Below, piece after piece: positions 54,201 to 63,873 of a DNA stretch of 64,000 bases (the stretch's first letter is position 1; every line of letters begins with the position of its first letter). The translations under genes were made by a program, and so were the position numbers. Below the pieces are notes generated by a model. It was given only the letters and a program-made list of their open reading frames with translations. It had not been told where the DNA came from and did no database searches. Origin of the DNA: SLFH01 sp050486265 (GTDB lineage Bacteria; Planctomycetota; Phycisphaerae; Phycisphaerales; UBA1924). The DNA is taken from assembly GCA_050486265.1 (NCBI GenBank), contig JBJHCY010000011.1, forward strand, positions 33,360-97,359, read 5' to 3'.

Positions 54201-54795
54201 CGCGGAGCTTCACGGTCACGCTCTGTGCTCGGAGTTCGGGCAGGCCGGGCACGCCTCCTCCGCCGGCGTCTCGTCCGCCCAGCGCCGCGCCGACTCTCGC
54301 CATGGCTTCTGCGATGTTCCATGCGCCCGTCGCGTCGCGTTCGGCGACGATACTGACTTCTTCGAGTTCGAGCCTGCGCAGTCCCGGGTCGCGCAGCAGG
54401 CCGATCAGTCCGACATGGCGGTGGGTCGCCCCGACACGCTCGATCTCGATCATCACCTGTTCGTCCAGAGGCAGGCGGACGGTGACCCCGCGGACGACAG
54501 TTTCACCGCTCCACGCCAGATCGACCTCGGCGATCTCGACGCGCAGCCCGAGCGTCCGCGAGGCGACGCTCTCGGCGATCGAACGGGGCAGGTCGCTCTT
54601 GCGCACCGCTTCTGCGCCGAAGTAGACGCCCAGCGCGACTGCCGCCAGGATCAGCAGCCATACCAGCCGTCGCAGCCAGCGTCGGCGGCGCACCTCGACC
54701 ATGACAACCCGCCGGCGCAGAGCGCGTCTGCGTCGTCGGCGGCTGCGCGAAGCGGGCCGCGGGCTTTCCGGCTTCGGTTCGTCCTCTTTGGTCAC
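51271..54795 (-). CDS. AsmA/YhdP-like large envelope protein
   Basis: 1174 aa, GTG 54795 overlapping the lipoprotein stop (GTGA). An Arg-rich cytosolic tail (RSRRRRRRALRRR), one helix (RRLVWLLILAAVALGVYFGA) and then about 1100 residues of repeating beta strands in the periplasm. AsmA-type pieces: VASRTLGLRVEIAEVDLAWS, IDRVGATHRHVGLIGLLRDP-like, and the C-terminal LGGTLQD. These repeating beta-groove proteins are thought to conduct lipids between membranes. The C-terminal part (LSGSVVLGGYTHRPHRLFGE, TLYNAMNVRIGDRDPSGRGF) is the conserved end seen in planctomycete members. Confidence 0.8.
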   Translation of the reverse strand: MTKEDEPKPESPRPASRSRRRRRRALRRRVVMVEVRRRRWLRRLVWLLILAAVALGVYFGAEAVRKSDLPRSIAESVASRTLGLRVEIAEVDLAWSGETVVRGVTVRLPLDEQVMIEIERVGATHRHVGLIGLLRDPGLRRLELEEVSIVAERDATGAWNIAEAMARVGAALGGRDAGGGGVPGLPELRAQSVTVKLRDSGRDVGELRVELTGDPETSVAYAFEVSEQSLGRAEGRIGVGADWAHRVSFELDSLGPLIGFLPEDLRREFRGANAAGAWSGQITGGELRGRLRLDHADLGPVRAEGGATLFASARSLGVEPRSIRVSAERFGEALLAGGAVRLADGTISIEKLRARSQGVTADIDGDWRLGREAGEFSIVWSGGRAGPVDAHHGSATLRVLLSEAGRTVLTGSADSMLDIGPNAVRAAVDFDASGRLPDQASAGITFSRLEVWDPDGGVIDLSLLGARVAYEPGLVRLSNLHLPHASLRTANARYAVATGEWNIDLGVDDWRVPGLDALDRISLTAEATGRGASADAWDLAVQSRLAGVEATGSYDPDRQTPLLARTTVSLRIDDEGGNDAAPALIAGSVLAELELGGTLNPVELTGEGSLALADLRLRGEPLQPVTMRGMADIDAEGILYTSERFELFGGEAGIVATLDTDGSIDVRIGADELAFDQLSRAVGLGARLAGVAGFELVALIPGGDAGRATLTGEWTARDLSLDPIEIAHASGRIEADRREARLQELLLRQGDGHVTGQIAYDLVTESGLRVDLEAERWPIRYAEFGAVVDAGLSGAVDIQQQTADLLVRGSADASFQQNIIGSADFDGAVRGQTLQIGHAEILAGDGRIHAEGRLPLNNWTETELHARIQRLDSVSIAKRFAPPDADELLEELRGVIDGELRIAPSRTPGSFGPLVIELTGDLDQGGFREVDLDAFDIRFWAGPERLVLEHARLTVADGSIEAWGTSTMHGSERFVRLNATLGTLDLDRIARTADPTMDPVPGRLSGSVVLGGYTHRPHRLFGESTIFIEESDLANIGVIATLYNAMNVRIGDRDPSGRGFASVRLEGEALDITRFEYFNRGVDIFASLRLGEVMALGDSPLDGYAGGRVRPLRDLGIPFAATIDRMLTSAQADAVTVRIGGTLQDRSIRVVPFSEAFEGLSGILGRDRQPAEER

Positions 54796-55421
54796 CTGGG
54801 CGCCCGCTCAGAGGGCGGGATGTCGCCGGTCGTGCGCGGGCCGAGACCGAAGAACCACCAGTCGTCCCTGGTCGAGCGCCCGACAGAGGGCCCCGAAGCC
54901 GCGACGACATCGCCGGTCTCACGCCAATACGCGACATACGCGACGCTGGCGAACCCTCTTTGCCGCTGGTTCTTGGTGATCGCCAGCTCAGGGGTGACGA
55001 GCGGGGCGCCGGCGGCCCCCTCGATCGGGCCCGAGATAAACACCGGTGGAACGCCGGCAAGCGAGTCGTAACGGTCGATGCCCACGCCGCCGCTGCGGAC
55101 CTCGACAACCACATCGCACAGGTCGCGGTCGGGCACCAGCCGGACGCCGGCGAGCAGAAGCCTCGCTCGGAGCTGGCCGAGCACGAACGCGGACTCGGAG
55201 GCGGCGAAGTACCGGTCGTCAAGCCAGACCTGGCGCCCCCGGAGGTTCTCGAACGAGAGCCCGTCGACGGCCTCTGTCGCCGCAGTGGACAGCATGAATT
55301 GCTCGGTGGCGGTCCGAGGCGGGTCGGTCACGCGGATCGACGAGCATCCGACAAGCGGCGAGCCGATGGCCGCCAAGAGAATCAGGGGTTTCCAAGGGGA
55401 TTGGTGGTGTTCTAGGACCAT
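54792..55421 (-). CDS. Lipoprotein coupled to the AsmA-like gene
   Basis: 209 aa, ATG 55421. Signal PLILLAAIGSPLVGCSS with lipobox LVGC. Mature part: TDPPRTATEQFMLSTAATEA, LRGRQVWLDDRYFAASESAF, RLLLAGVRLVPDRDLCDVVV, EVRSGGVGIDRYDSLAGVPP, VAYVAYWRETGDVVAASGPS. TATEQ.LLS..A..A..L..L.G..V.LD..Y is a pattern I associate with a planctomycete lipoprotein family (DUF6655-like), but without certainty. GTGA overlap makes it the operon partner of the AsmA-like protein, perhaps its outer-membrane contact. Confidence 0.75.
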   Translation of the reverse strand: MVLEHHQSPWKPLILLAAIGSPLVGCSSIRVTDPPRTATEQFMLSTAATEAVDGLSFENLRGRQVWLDDRYFAASESAFVLGQLRARLLLAGVRLVPDRDLCDVVVEVRSGGVGIDRYDSLAGVPPVFISGPIEGAAGAPLVTPELAITKNQRQRGFASVAYVAYWRETGDVVAASGPSVGRSTRDDWWFFGLGPRTTGDIPPSERAPR

Positions 55422-55831
55422 GCGTCAAGGGTACCGCTCCACCCGAGTGTCCCGCCACTCGCCGCGCCGATCGGTTCGTGCGGCCCGCACGGACTCGCCG
55501 CACGGCCCGATCAGGGTCTCGGAGAGCGGGCGTTCTGACGGCACGGGCCCGGCCCATTCAAACTCCGATAATGACAGCGTTTTCTGATTGCCAAGGGCGT
55601 GAATCCGGGCTGGGACGCCCGTATTCGGAGCCGCTGGGGTGCTTGGGCTTATGGGACCGCTCTGGAACCGGGTCCCCGCGCCTGCGTATGTGATTTTCCC
55701 GGTGTTCTCTGTCCCGGGATCTGTTATCTTGTGGCCCAGTTCTTGGCTGGAGTCGTTACGATGGCGGCGGGCCGATGGGGGTCGGGCCTTGCGGGTCCCG
55801 TCCGGTTTCTCTCAGATTGGGGTAGAAGTTT
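55422..55831. other. 410-bp spacer before the subtilase gene
   Basis: No gene supported. It contains GATAAT at 55565-55570 and TTATCT near 55722 as possible -10 boxes without good -35 partners. A plus-strand frame across it has no domain or good start. Confidence 0.4.
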
Positions 55832-58800
55832 ATGAACAAGCGAAGCGTGAATTGGTCGGTGTGGGCGTGCTCGCTCGGGTTCGGGGCCGCGGCCTTCGGC
55901 GCCGACAGCGTGTCCGGTCTCCAACTCGTCAGCGACGGCACGGTCCATAGCCTCTCGCTGCAGGGCCGGCCGGTGTTCCACACCACGACCCAGCCGATCA
56001 GCAATCACCGGCTGATCGAGGTCGCCGGCAGCACGGCTGCGGTCGCGCTGTGGGAAGAGGGCGCGGCGCGGGCGCAGCGGTACGCGATCTCGGTGGACGG
56101 GCGGACCTTCACGCGTCCGTTCGAGCGCAGGCACCTGATCCGCATGCACAACGGCTTCTTCGACCCGAGCGTCGGCGAGCCCCCGGTCGCGCCGGAGCTG
56201 CGGGCCGGGCCCGACGCTGAGCTGTTCATCGTGCAGTTCAAGACCCGGCCGATCGAGGCTTACCGCAACGCGGTGCGTGAGGCGGGCGGGACGGTTCACC
56301 AGTTCATGGCCGACCAGGCGCATCTTGTCCGCATGAGCCCAGACGCTCGCCAGGCCGTCGAGGCGATGCCGTTCGTCCGCTGGGTCGGGCCCGTGCACCC
56401 GGCGTACAAGGTCGAGCACGCGGTGCTGCAGGAGCTCGACGCGGCGGACTTCGTGCCCGCACGCCGTTACCACATCAAGGTGCTCGAATCCGACAACGCG
56501 ATGAAGCAGACGGTCGCTGACGAGATCGCCCGCATCGGAGGCGTGATCGACCAGCTGAACCCCAACGGCTTCCTGCTCGACGCGACGCTCGACGGGCAGC
56601 AGCTCCGACAGATCCTCCGGCTCAACGAGGTCCAGTTTGTCGACCGCTGGGGCGCGCCCGAAGAGGACATGGACATCGCCCGCGAGATCAGCGGCGCGAA
56701 CTTCATCGAGAATGTCGGCGGCTTCACCGGCGCGGGCGTCCGCGCCGAGGTGATGGACGGCGGCCTGCGGACCACCCATGTCGAGTTCGCCGGGAAGTCG
56801 ATCCTCATCCACGGCGGCAACACGACCAGCTTCGGGCACGGCACGCCCGTTACCGGCATCGTCTTTGCAAACGGTGCGAATCCCCAGGCCAGGGGCCTGC
56901 TGCCCGACGCCGACACCATCATCTTCAGCGCCTATCAGCAACTCGGCGACCGGTACGCCCACACCGGGAGGCTCGTCGACCCCAACGGCCCGTACCGCGC
57001 TGTGTTCCAGACCAACAGCTGGGGTTCGCCGCGGAACACCGTTTACTCGAACATCTCCGCGGAGATGGACGAGCTGCTGTTCGACCACAACATCCTGATC
57101 ACCCAGTCGCAGTCCAACGCCGGGAACAGGAACTCCAGGCCGCAGGCGTGGGCGAAGAACATCGTCTCGGTCGGAGGTGTCCGCCACCAGAACACGCTGA
57201 CGAAGTCCGACGACAGCTGGTCGGGCGGCGCCAGCATCGGGCCCGCCGACGACGGACGCATCAAGCCCGACCTGACCCACTTCTACGACAACATCTTTAC
57301 TTCCGGCGGCAGCAACGACACCAACTACACGAGCTTCGGCGGCACCAGCGGCGCGACCCCGATCACCGCGGGCTACTTCGGCCTGCTCTTCCAGATGTGG
57401 TCGCAGGGTGTCTTCGGCAACGATGTCTCCGGCGGCGATGTCTTCGACGAGCGCCCTGCGGCGAGCACCGCCAAGGCGATCGCGGTCAACACGGCGTCCC
57501 AGTACTCGTTCAACAGCCCCAGCGCGGATCTCTCCCGCGTCAAGCAGGGCTGGGGCATGATCGATATGGCGATCGCCTTCCAGGATCGCGATCGGATGTT
57601 CGTGATCGACGAGAGCGAGATCCTCGGCGAGTTTGAGGACTACGCCCGCAATGTGATCATCTCCCCCGACGACCCCGACCTGCGCGTCACGCTCGTCTAC
57701 CGCGACCCCGCCGGCAACCCCTCGTCGTCGGTCGCCCGCATCAACGACCTGAGCCTCCGCGTCGTCTCGCCCTCCGGCGTCGAGTACTGGGGCAACAACG
57801 GTCTGCTCGACGGCAACTGGTCGATCCCCGGCGGCGATTCGAACACCATCGACACCGTCGAGAATGTCTTCGTCGAGAACCCCGAGAGCGGCGCCTGGCG
57901 GGTCGAGGTCATCGCCGACGAGATCAACCAAGACATCGTGCCCTCCGAGCCGGGTTCGCACGCGCTCTTCTCGCTGGTGATCGCCGGAGGCGAGGTCCTC
58001 CCCGACGCCTTCGTCTACAACCTGCCGGCCGACCCGCCCGTCGCCGCCGCCCCCGGCGACAGGATCTCGTTCCCCATCGAGATCGTGCCCGGCGGCGAGA
58101 CGGTCGACCCCAGCAATGTCTTCATGAACTACCGCTTCGACGACGGCGCGTTCACCTCGATCCCGCTGACCTACCTCGGCGACGACATGTATGAGGCCGA
58201 GCTGCCCGTCGTCCGCTGCGGCGACCGTCCCGAGTTCTACATCAGCGCCGTCGGCAACGGCGGGGCCGGCACCGAACTCACCATGCCCGTCAACGCTCCC
58301 GCCACCGTCTTCCGCGCGGATGTCGGGGCGTTCGAGATCATCCATTCCGACGACTTCGAAGACGATGCAGGCTGGTCGGTCCTCAACGAGGATTTGGTGA
58401 GCGGCGCGTGGGTCCGCGAGGCGCCGCAGGGCGTTGCGTTCCGAGGCGGACCTCTCGCCGACTACGACGGCAGCGGAAAGAACTGGATCACCGGTAACGG
58501 CCCGGGCAGGACGGATGTGAGCGGCGGGCCGACAAGGCTCATCACCGCTCCCTTCCAGTTGCCCGAGGGAACCATGATCGGTGAACTCAGCTACGCCGAG
58601 TGGTACTACAACCTGGTCAATCCGAACCCGTTCTGGGTCGAGATCTCAGACGACGACGGGCAGACTTGGCATGAGATCCGGAGGTATGTCAGCGGTCAGG
58701 GCGGCTGGACGGTCCGTGAGATCCCGTTCCGACACGAGGTCGACTTGACCAATCCCATCCGCTTCCGCTTTAACGCGATCGATGTCCAAGGGGATTCGGT

Positions 58801-59023
58801 CGTGCGAGCCGCCATCGATGCGTTCTCGATCCGTGCTTTCATCTGCGAAGACACCTGCCGCGCCGATATCAACGGCGACGGAATCGTCGATGCCGACGAC
58901 TTCTTCGAGTTCCTCTCACTCTTCGCGGCCGGCGACCCGGTCGCCGACATGAACGCCGACGGCGTCATCGACGCCGACGACTTCTTCGAGTTCCTGTCGC
59001 TCTTCGCCGCCGGCTGCCCGTGA
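55832..59023 (+). CDS. Secreted subtilisin-like protease with dockerin-like EF-hand tail
   Basis: 1063 aa, ATG 55832. Signal peptide ends near AAAFGA. An inhibitor-like propeptide (FIVQFKTRPIEAYRNAVREA) precedes the S8 domain with Asp309 (AEVMDGGL), His336 (FGHGTPVTG) and Ser506 (GGTSGATPITAG), a complete triad. Then a P-domain-like beta region (PDDPDLRVTLVYRDPAGNPS, INDLSLRVVSPSG), further beta domains, and two Ca-binding units at the end: INGDGIVDADDFFEFLSLFA and MNADGVIDADDFFEFLSLFA. This tail is typical of Phycisphaerae exoproteins and may dock the enzyme to a surface partner. Confidence 0.93.
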   Translation: MNKRSVNWSVWACSLGFGAAAFGADSVSGLQLVSDGTVHSLSLQGRPVFHTTTQPISNHRLIEVAGSTAAVALWEEGAARAQRYAISVDGRTFTRPFERRHLIRMHNGFFDPSVGEPPVAPELRAGPDAELFIVQFKTRPIEAYRNAVREAGGTVHQFMADQAHLVRMSPDARQAVEAMPFVRWVGPVHPAYKVEHAVLQELDAADFVPARRYHIKVLESDNAMKQTVADEIARIGGVIDQLNPNGFLLDATLDGQQLRQILRLNEVQFVDRWGAPEEDMDIAREISGANFIENVGGFTGAGVRAEVMDGGLRTTHVEFAGKSILIHGGNTTSFGHGTPVTGIVFANGANPQARGLLPDADTIIFSAYQQLGDRYAHTGRLVDPNGPYRAVFQTNSWGSPRNTVYSNISAEMDELLFDHNILITQSQSNAGNRNSRPQAWAKNIVSVGGVRHQNTLTKSDDSWSGGASIGPADDGRIKPDLTHFYDNIFTSGGSNDTNYTSFGGTSGATPITAGYFGLLFQMWSQGVFGNDVSGGDVFDERPAASTAKAIAVNTASQYSFNSPSADLSRVKQGWGMIDMAIAFQDRDRMFVIDESEILGEFEDYARNVIISPDDPDLRVTLVYRDPAGNPSSSVARINDLSLRVVSPSGVEYWGNNGLLDGNWSIPGGDSNTIDTVENVFVENPESGAWRVEVIADEINQDIVPSEPGSHALFSLVIAGGEVLPDAFVYNLPADPPVAAAPGDRISFPIEIVPGGETVDPSNVFMNYRFDDGAFTSIPLTYLGDDMYEAELPVVRCGDRPEFYISAVGNGGAGTELTMPVNAPATVFRADVGAFEIIHSDDFEDDAGWSVLNEDLVSGAWVREAPQGVAFRGGPLADYDGSGKNWITGNGPGRTDVSGGPTRLITAPFQLPEGTMIGELSYAEWYYNLVNPNPFWVEISDDDGQTWHEIRRYVSGQGGWTVREIPFRHEVDLTNPIRFRFNAIDVQGDSVVRAAIDAFSIRAFICEDTCRADINGDGIVDADDFFEFLSLFAAGDPVADMNADGVIDADDFFEFLSLFAAGCP

Positions 59024-59059
59024 TCGGACCGTCGCACGCCCTCATCCGGTGAAAACTCG

Positions 59060-59097
59060 ATCGCCCGTCGCTGAGTGCGGCGGGCGATTTTCATTTG
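59060..59097 (+). terminator. Rho-independent terminator of the subtilase gene
   Basis: ATCGCCCGTCGC (59060-59071), loop TGAGT, GCGGCGGGCGAT (59077-59088), then TTTCATTTG. Twelve pairs with one wobble. Confidence 0.85.
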
Positions 59098-59282
59098 CGT
59101 GATTAGTCCGGCTGTGTGTTCTGCACCGAGGGCTCCGGTCGCGCGGGCTGCGCCGCGCTGGATCGTCCCAACGGACCCCACGCGGGTGGTTCTGAGGACC
59201 GGCGAATCGCAGACTTGATGGTGAGGCGGCGTCGCAGAGGCGGCGCCGGGCTCTGATCCATTGCTGCGAAGGAACGCCAGAC

Positions 59283-60113
59283 ATGACCATCAGGACCGCG
59301 ACCTTCTGTTCGGCCGTTTTCGTTGCCTCGATGGCCCACGCCCATCCCGCGTGGTCCTTCTCGACCGACGGGTTCGCCATCAGGTCGGGCGGAGACATCC
59401 TGATGGGGCATCGGGCCGAGGTGATCGGCGGGGATGTCTTCACCGCCGGCAGGCTCCATATGCAACACGGCTCGTGGACCAGCGGCGCCGCGTACTACGG
59501 CACAAGCCTGCAGGCGAAACACGCCTCGGGCGCCGGCGGCGGTTTCGAGCAGTCTTCCGCCCCGTTCGGCGGCGCTCCCTGGTCGATCCCTGACATCGGT
59601 TCGTCGAACATCAGCGTCGGCCACGACGGCTCGTGGACCGTCGGTGCGGGCGCGTACAGGAACCTCGACGCGAAGCACCGCGCCTCGGTCGGTCTCTCGG
59701 CGGGCGAGTATGTGTTCCGCTCGATCAGCCTGGGCCACGACGCGGTCTTGAATGTCGACACCACGCTGGGCGATGTGTTCATCTTCGCCGAGCGCGATGT
59801 GAAGCTCGGGCAGCGGGCGAAGATCAATGTTACGGGCGAAGGCGGTGTCTACCTTGTCGCGGGCGACCAAGTCAGCTTCGGCCACGACTCGGTCGCGCAA
59901 GCGGCGGTCTTCAGCCTCGCGGGACGCGTCGACATGGGCCATCGCGCCGAGCTGACAGGCTCGATCGAGGCGCAGGACAAGGTCACACTCGGCCACGACG
60001 CGTCTTTGCTGTTCCGTGCGTTCGGTCCCTCGGTGCAGGCTGTGATCCCCGCGCCGGCGACCGCCGCGATCCTGGCCCCCGGGCTGCTGCTGCTCGGGCG
60101 CCGTCGGCGTTGA
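59283..60113 (+). CDS. Surface protein with GH(D/R) repeats and PEP-CTERM-like tail
   Basis: 276 aa, ATG 59283. Signal peptide MTIRTATFCSAVFVASMAHA. The body carries about nine short repeats of a (L/M/F/V)G(H/Q)(D/R)(A/S) type: ILMGHRAEV, ISVGHDGSW, ISLGHDAVL, VKLGQRAKI, VSFGHDSVA, VDMGHRAEL, VTLGHDASL plus two AKH(A/R)S forms. Spacing of about 18-30 residues suits turns of a beta-helix, like bactofilin or pentapeptide-type coils. The C-terminus is VIPAPATAAILAPGLLLLG then RRRR, a PEP-CTERM-like sorting signal. Role unknown; probably a matrix or adhesin protein. Confidence 0.8.
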   Translation: MTIRTATFCSAVFVASMAHAHPAWSFSTDGFAIRSGGDILMGHRAEVIGGDVFTAGRLHMQHGSWTSGAAYYGTSLQAKHASGAGGGFEQSSAPFGGAPWSIPDIGSSNISVGHDGSWTVGAGAYRNLDAKHRASVGLSAGEYVFRSISLGHDAVLNVDTTLGDVFIFAERDVKLGQRAKINVTGEGGVYLVAGDQVSFGHDSVAQAAVFSLAGRVDMGHRAELTGSIEAQDKVTLGHDASLLFRAFGPSVQAVIPAPATAAILAPGLLLLGRRRR

Positions 60114-60164
60114 TCGCTCCTCGCCGGTGTGTCGCCGGTCGATGATTCCGCGGACGGGGCGGCC

Positions 60165-63100
60165 TCAGGCCGCCTCGTTCTCATTCTGCGATGAGCCCGA
60201 ATCCCGCACGATCCACGCGGAGCAGACCCCAAGCAGCCGAGGCCCGTCGATCGGCTTTGATGTGTAGTCGTCGCAGCCGGCGTCGAGGCAACGCTGGCGG
60301 TCCTCGGCCATCGCGTGGGCCGTGATGGCGATGATCGGCGTCTTCACGCCGTCCGCACGCAGCGCGGCGGTGAGTTCGAGCCCGTCCATCTCGGGCATCT
60401 GGATGTCTGTCAGCACCAGGTCGTAAGGCGCGCCCTCGGCTCGCGCCTTGCGGAACTTCTTCATGGCCTCACGCCCGTTCTCGGCGATGTCGACCTCCGC
60501 CCCGGCCCGACGGAGATGGAAGCCGATCAGGCGCTGGTTGTCGACGCCGTCTTCGGCGAGCAGGATCCGGCCCGAGATCGCCATGAGCGACGCCGATCTG
60601 GGCTGCCCGGCGTTGGTCGATTCATCGAGCGACAAGGCGAGCGCCGAGCCGGGGAGCACCTCCAAAGGCAGCCTGACACGGAAACACGAGCCTTTGCCCG
60701 GCTCGGACCAGACAAGATCGACCTCGCCCCCCATCAGTTCGGTGCAGCGCCTGCTGATGACCAGGCCCAGGCCTGTGCCGCCGTGCCGGCGCCGGATGCT
60801 GTTGTCGGCTTGCATGAATGTGGTGAACAGGCGTTCCTGCTGCTCGGGTGTGAGCCCGGGCCCGGTGTCGGTGATGTCGATGGTCAGGTCGAGCCTCGCG
60901 TCGTCCCTGGGTGTTGTGTCGATCGTGACCGAGACCGACCCGTTGTCGGTGAACTTCACGGCGTTACCGACGAGGTTCAGCAGGGTTTGGCGGAGGCGTG
61001 TCGGATCGACACGCACGCGAGTGGGGATGGGTTTCTCCAGGCGCCAGTTCAGCTCGACGCCCTTGCTCCGGCCCCGGACGCTCATCAGCCGCAGAGCGTC
61101 GCGCAGGAGCAGCGGGAGGTCTGTCTCGACCGGCTCGATCTGCATCCTGCCGGCCTCGATCTTGGAGATGTCGAGGATGTCGTTGATGATCGTCAGCAGG
61201 TGCTCTCCGGCCGAGACGATCGTCTCGACCGCTTCGCGCCGGGCCCCCGGATCCTCGATCGCGCCCTCCTCGCCGAGGATCTCGGTGTAGCCCAGGATCG
61301 CCGTCAACGGCGTGCGGATCTCGTGGCTCATGTTGGCGATGAACTCGCTCTTGGCCCGGTTGGCCGCCTCGGCGGCGTCGCGGAGCTCCTCGAGTTCTTC
61401 GGCGCGTTGGGCCAACTCGCGGCGAGCGAGATACTGCTCGGTGATGTCGTGCATGATCCCGTGGATCCGGACGACGCGCCCGTTCTCGCAGACCGGGTGG
61501 CCCTGGATGCGGACCCAGGTCGCTCTTCCGTGGACCGCAGAGAGCGGGACTTCCAGGTCCCACGCCTCGCCGAACTCCACCCCGCGCCGGACCGACTCGA
61601 TGACAAGGTCGCGGACCTCCGGCGGGTAATAGTCGAACCCGTGCTCGAGGTCCATCGTTGTGCCCGGTGGGATGCCGCAGATGCGGCAGATCTCGTCGGT
61701 CAGGAACAGATCGTTCTTCTGGACATCAAGCTCCCACCCGCCGACGCGGGCGATGGAGTTGGTCTGTTCCAGCAGTGTCGCGAGGCGTTTCATCCGCTCT
61801 TCGGCGGCCTTGCGCTCGGTGATGTCCGAGAGCATGCCGTGCCAGACGATCGAGCCGTCGGGCACGGCGGCCGGCACCGACTGGCCCCGGATCCAACGCA
61901 CCGAGCCGTCGGTGTGGCGGATGCGGAACTCGAGACGCCACGGCGTCATGGTTCGCGCCGACTCGGCGATCGACGCCTCCATCACCTCGTTGTCATCGTG
62001 ATCGATGAGCGACATGATCAGATCGGGCTCACGGGCGAGGCGGTCGTGGGGGATGCCGCAGAGTTCCTCGACGCCCTCGCTGATGTACAGGAAATCCCGG
62101 GATCCGTCGGGCTTCATGCGGAACTGGTAGACGGCGCCGGGGATCTGTCGGGTAATGTCTCTCAGCCTCGCTTCGCTCTCTGCGAGGCGTTGTTCTACGA
62201 GTTTCCGCTCGGTGATGTCCAGCACCATGCCGTGCAGCACGATCTCCTTGCCGTGCTCGTCGCGCTCGACGACGGTTCGGTCGTAGATCCAACGGAACGA
62301 ACCGTCGGCGCAGAGGATTCGGTACTCCTGCTCGTAGCGTTCACGCCCTGACTGCAGGTGGTCGGAGACCTCCCGGCCGACCCGCTCGAGATCGTCGGGG
62401 TGCACCACTTTGGCGAATGGCAGATCGCCGCTGAGCAGGTCTTCGGCCCTGTACCCGAACTGATCGACATTCTTCGAGACCAGCGCCACCGGCCAGCCCG
62501 GCTCGGGCAGCCACTGGAACAGAACGACATTCGAGGTCTCCAGCACCATGTTGTGCCGGCGCAGGAGTCGGTGCGACTCCCGGTCGGCCGTCAGATCTCT
62601 CAGGAACCAGACCCGGCCCAGCGGCTTACCGCCCGAGTCGGCGATCGGCTCGCTGCGGACCTCCACGGCCCGCCCGTCGCGGAACTCGAGCTCGAGCCGG
62701 AGCGATGCGGACGGATCTTCAAAGGTGCGTTTTGCCCGCTCGATGGCGAGTTCGGCGTTGAGCGCGTCCCGCATGACGCTCCGGATCGCGTCGGCCCCGG
62801 AGACGGGCTGTTCCGGATCGGAGTGGCGGACCATCGATCGGAACTGCTTGTTGGTTCGCAGCACTTTGCCTTTAGGGTCTGTGACGACGATCGCGTCCGA
62901 CGACGCTTCGGCCTGGGCCTCCAGCAGCGACTTCTGGAACTCGATCTGCCCGGCGGCGTTCTGACGCGCGGTCAGATCGATCGCGGCGCCCACCACGCGG
63001 ACCGCCTCGCCCGAGGCGTCGCGGATGATGTACGCCCGATCAAGCACGGTGGCGTAACGCCCGTCGGCCCTCAGGAATCTGTACTCACAGGACCAGTGCG

Positions 63101-63873
63101 TCGCGTCACTCTCGACCGCCCGGGTAAAGCCTTCCACGACTTGATCGCGGTCCTCGGGATGGACCACCGAGACCCACCAGCCGATGTCCTCGCGGATCTG
63201 TTCCTTGCGCCAGCCCAAGGCCTCGCCGAGGTTCTCGTTCCACCAGATGCTGCCGCTGGCTACATCGTAATCCCAGACCACATCCTCGGTCGCCTTGCTC
63301 AGCAAGCGGAAACGGTCGTGGCTGATCGAGAGTTCTTCCTCGACCCGCTTTCGCTCGTCGATGTTCCTGAAGGTGACCGTGACACCGTCTGCGACCTTGG
63401 CGGCGGAGATCTCGAACCACCCCCGCAGATCGGGCCGGTCGTAGTGGAGCTCGCAGCGGAAAGGCTCGCCGGACTCGGCGACACGGATGTAGCGATCCAG
63501 CAGACCCGTCTTCCGCACCCCGGGAAACAGCTCGGTGAGGCGCTTGCCGGCGACCCGCGAGTCGTCCGTGCTAAGGAGTTCCTGGGCCGCGTGGTTCATC
63601 ATGATGAACCGGAAGTCAACGATGTCGCCCTGCTCATCCCGCTCGCTCCGCAGCGCGTAAACGCCGTCGAGCGAGGCTTCCAGGACGCCTGCGAGCAACT
63701 CTCGTTGTTCGTCGAGCTGCTCACGCCGACGCCTTTCGTCCGTGATATCGCGTTCGATCGCGATGAAGTGCGTCGGTCGCCCGTCCTCGCCGAGGATCGG
63801 CTGCACCTCGATCGCCAGCCAGTACTCCCGGCCGGACTTTGCGTAGTTGAGAACTTCGGCGCTGAAGCCCTGA
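60165..63873 (-). pseudogene. Multi-PAS hybrid histidine kinase, 5' end removed by an IS
   Basis: About 1236 codons remain. From the N-side: a cut PAS/PAC (GFSAEVLNYAKSGREYWLAI), six further PAS units (starts near GVYALRS, DVVWDYD, DAIVVTD, VVLFQW, GAVYQF, GGWELD; PAC ends DITERK), coiled linker, HisKA with FIANMSHEIRTPLTAILGYT, HATPase with LLNLVGNAVKFTDNG, DTGPGLTPEQQERLF and GGTGLGLVISRR, and a C-terminal receiver with LVLTDIQMPEMDG and ITAHAM, SKPID. Kinase and receiver are intact but the first PAS and start are missing; the frame runs into the IS (to 63989) by chance. Internal initiation cannot be excluded. Confidence 0.9.

Noticed and set aside
55724..58345. 873-codon minus-strand ORF opposite the subtilase gene
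   Set aside because: Antisense shadow; the plus strand has a full catalytic triad and EF-hands.
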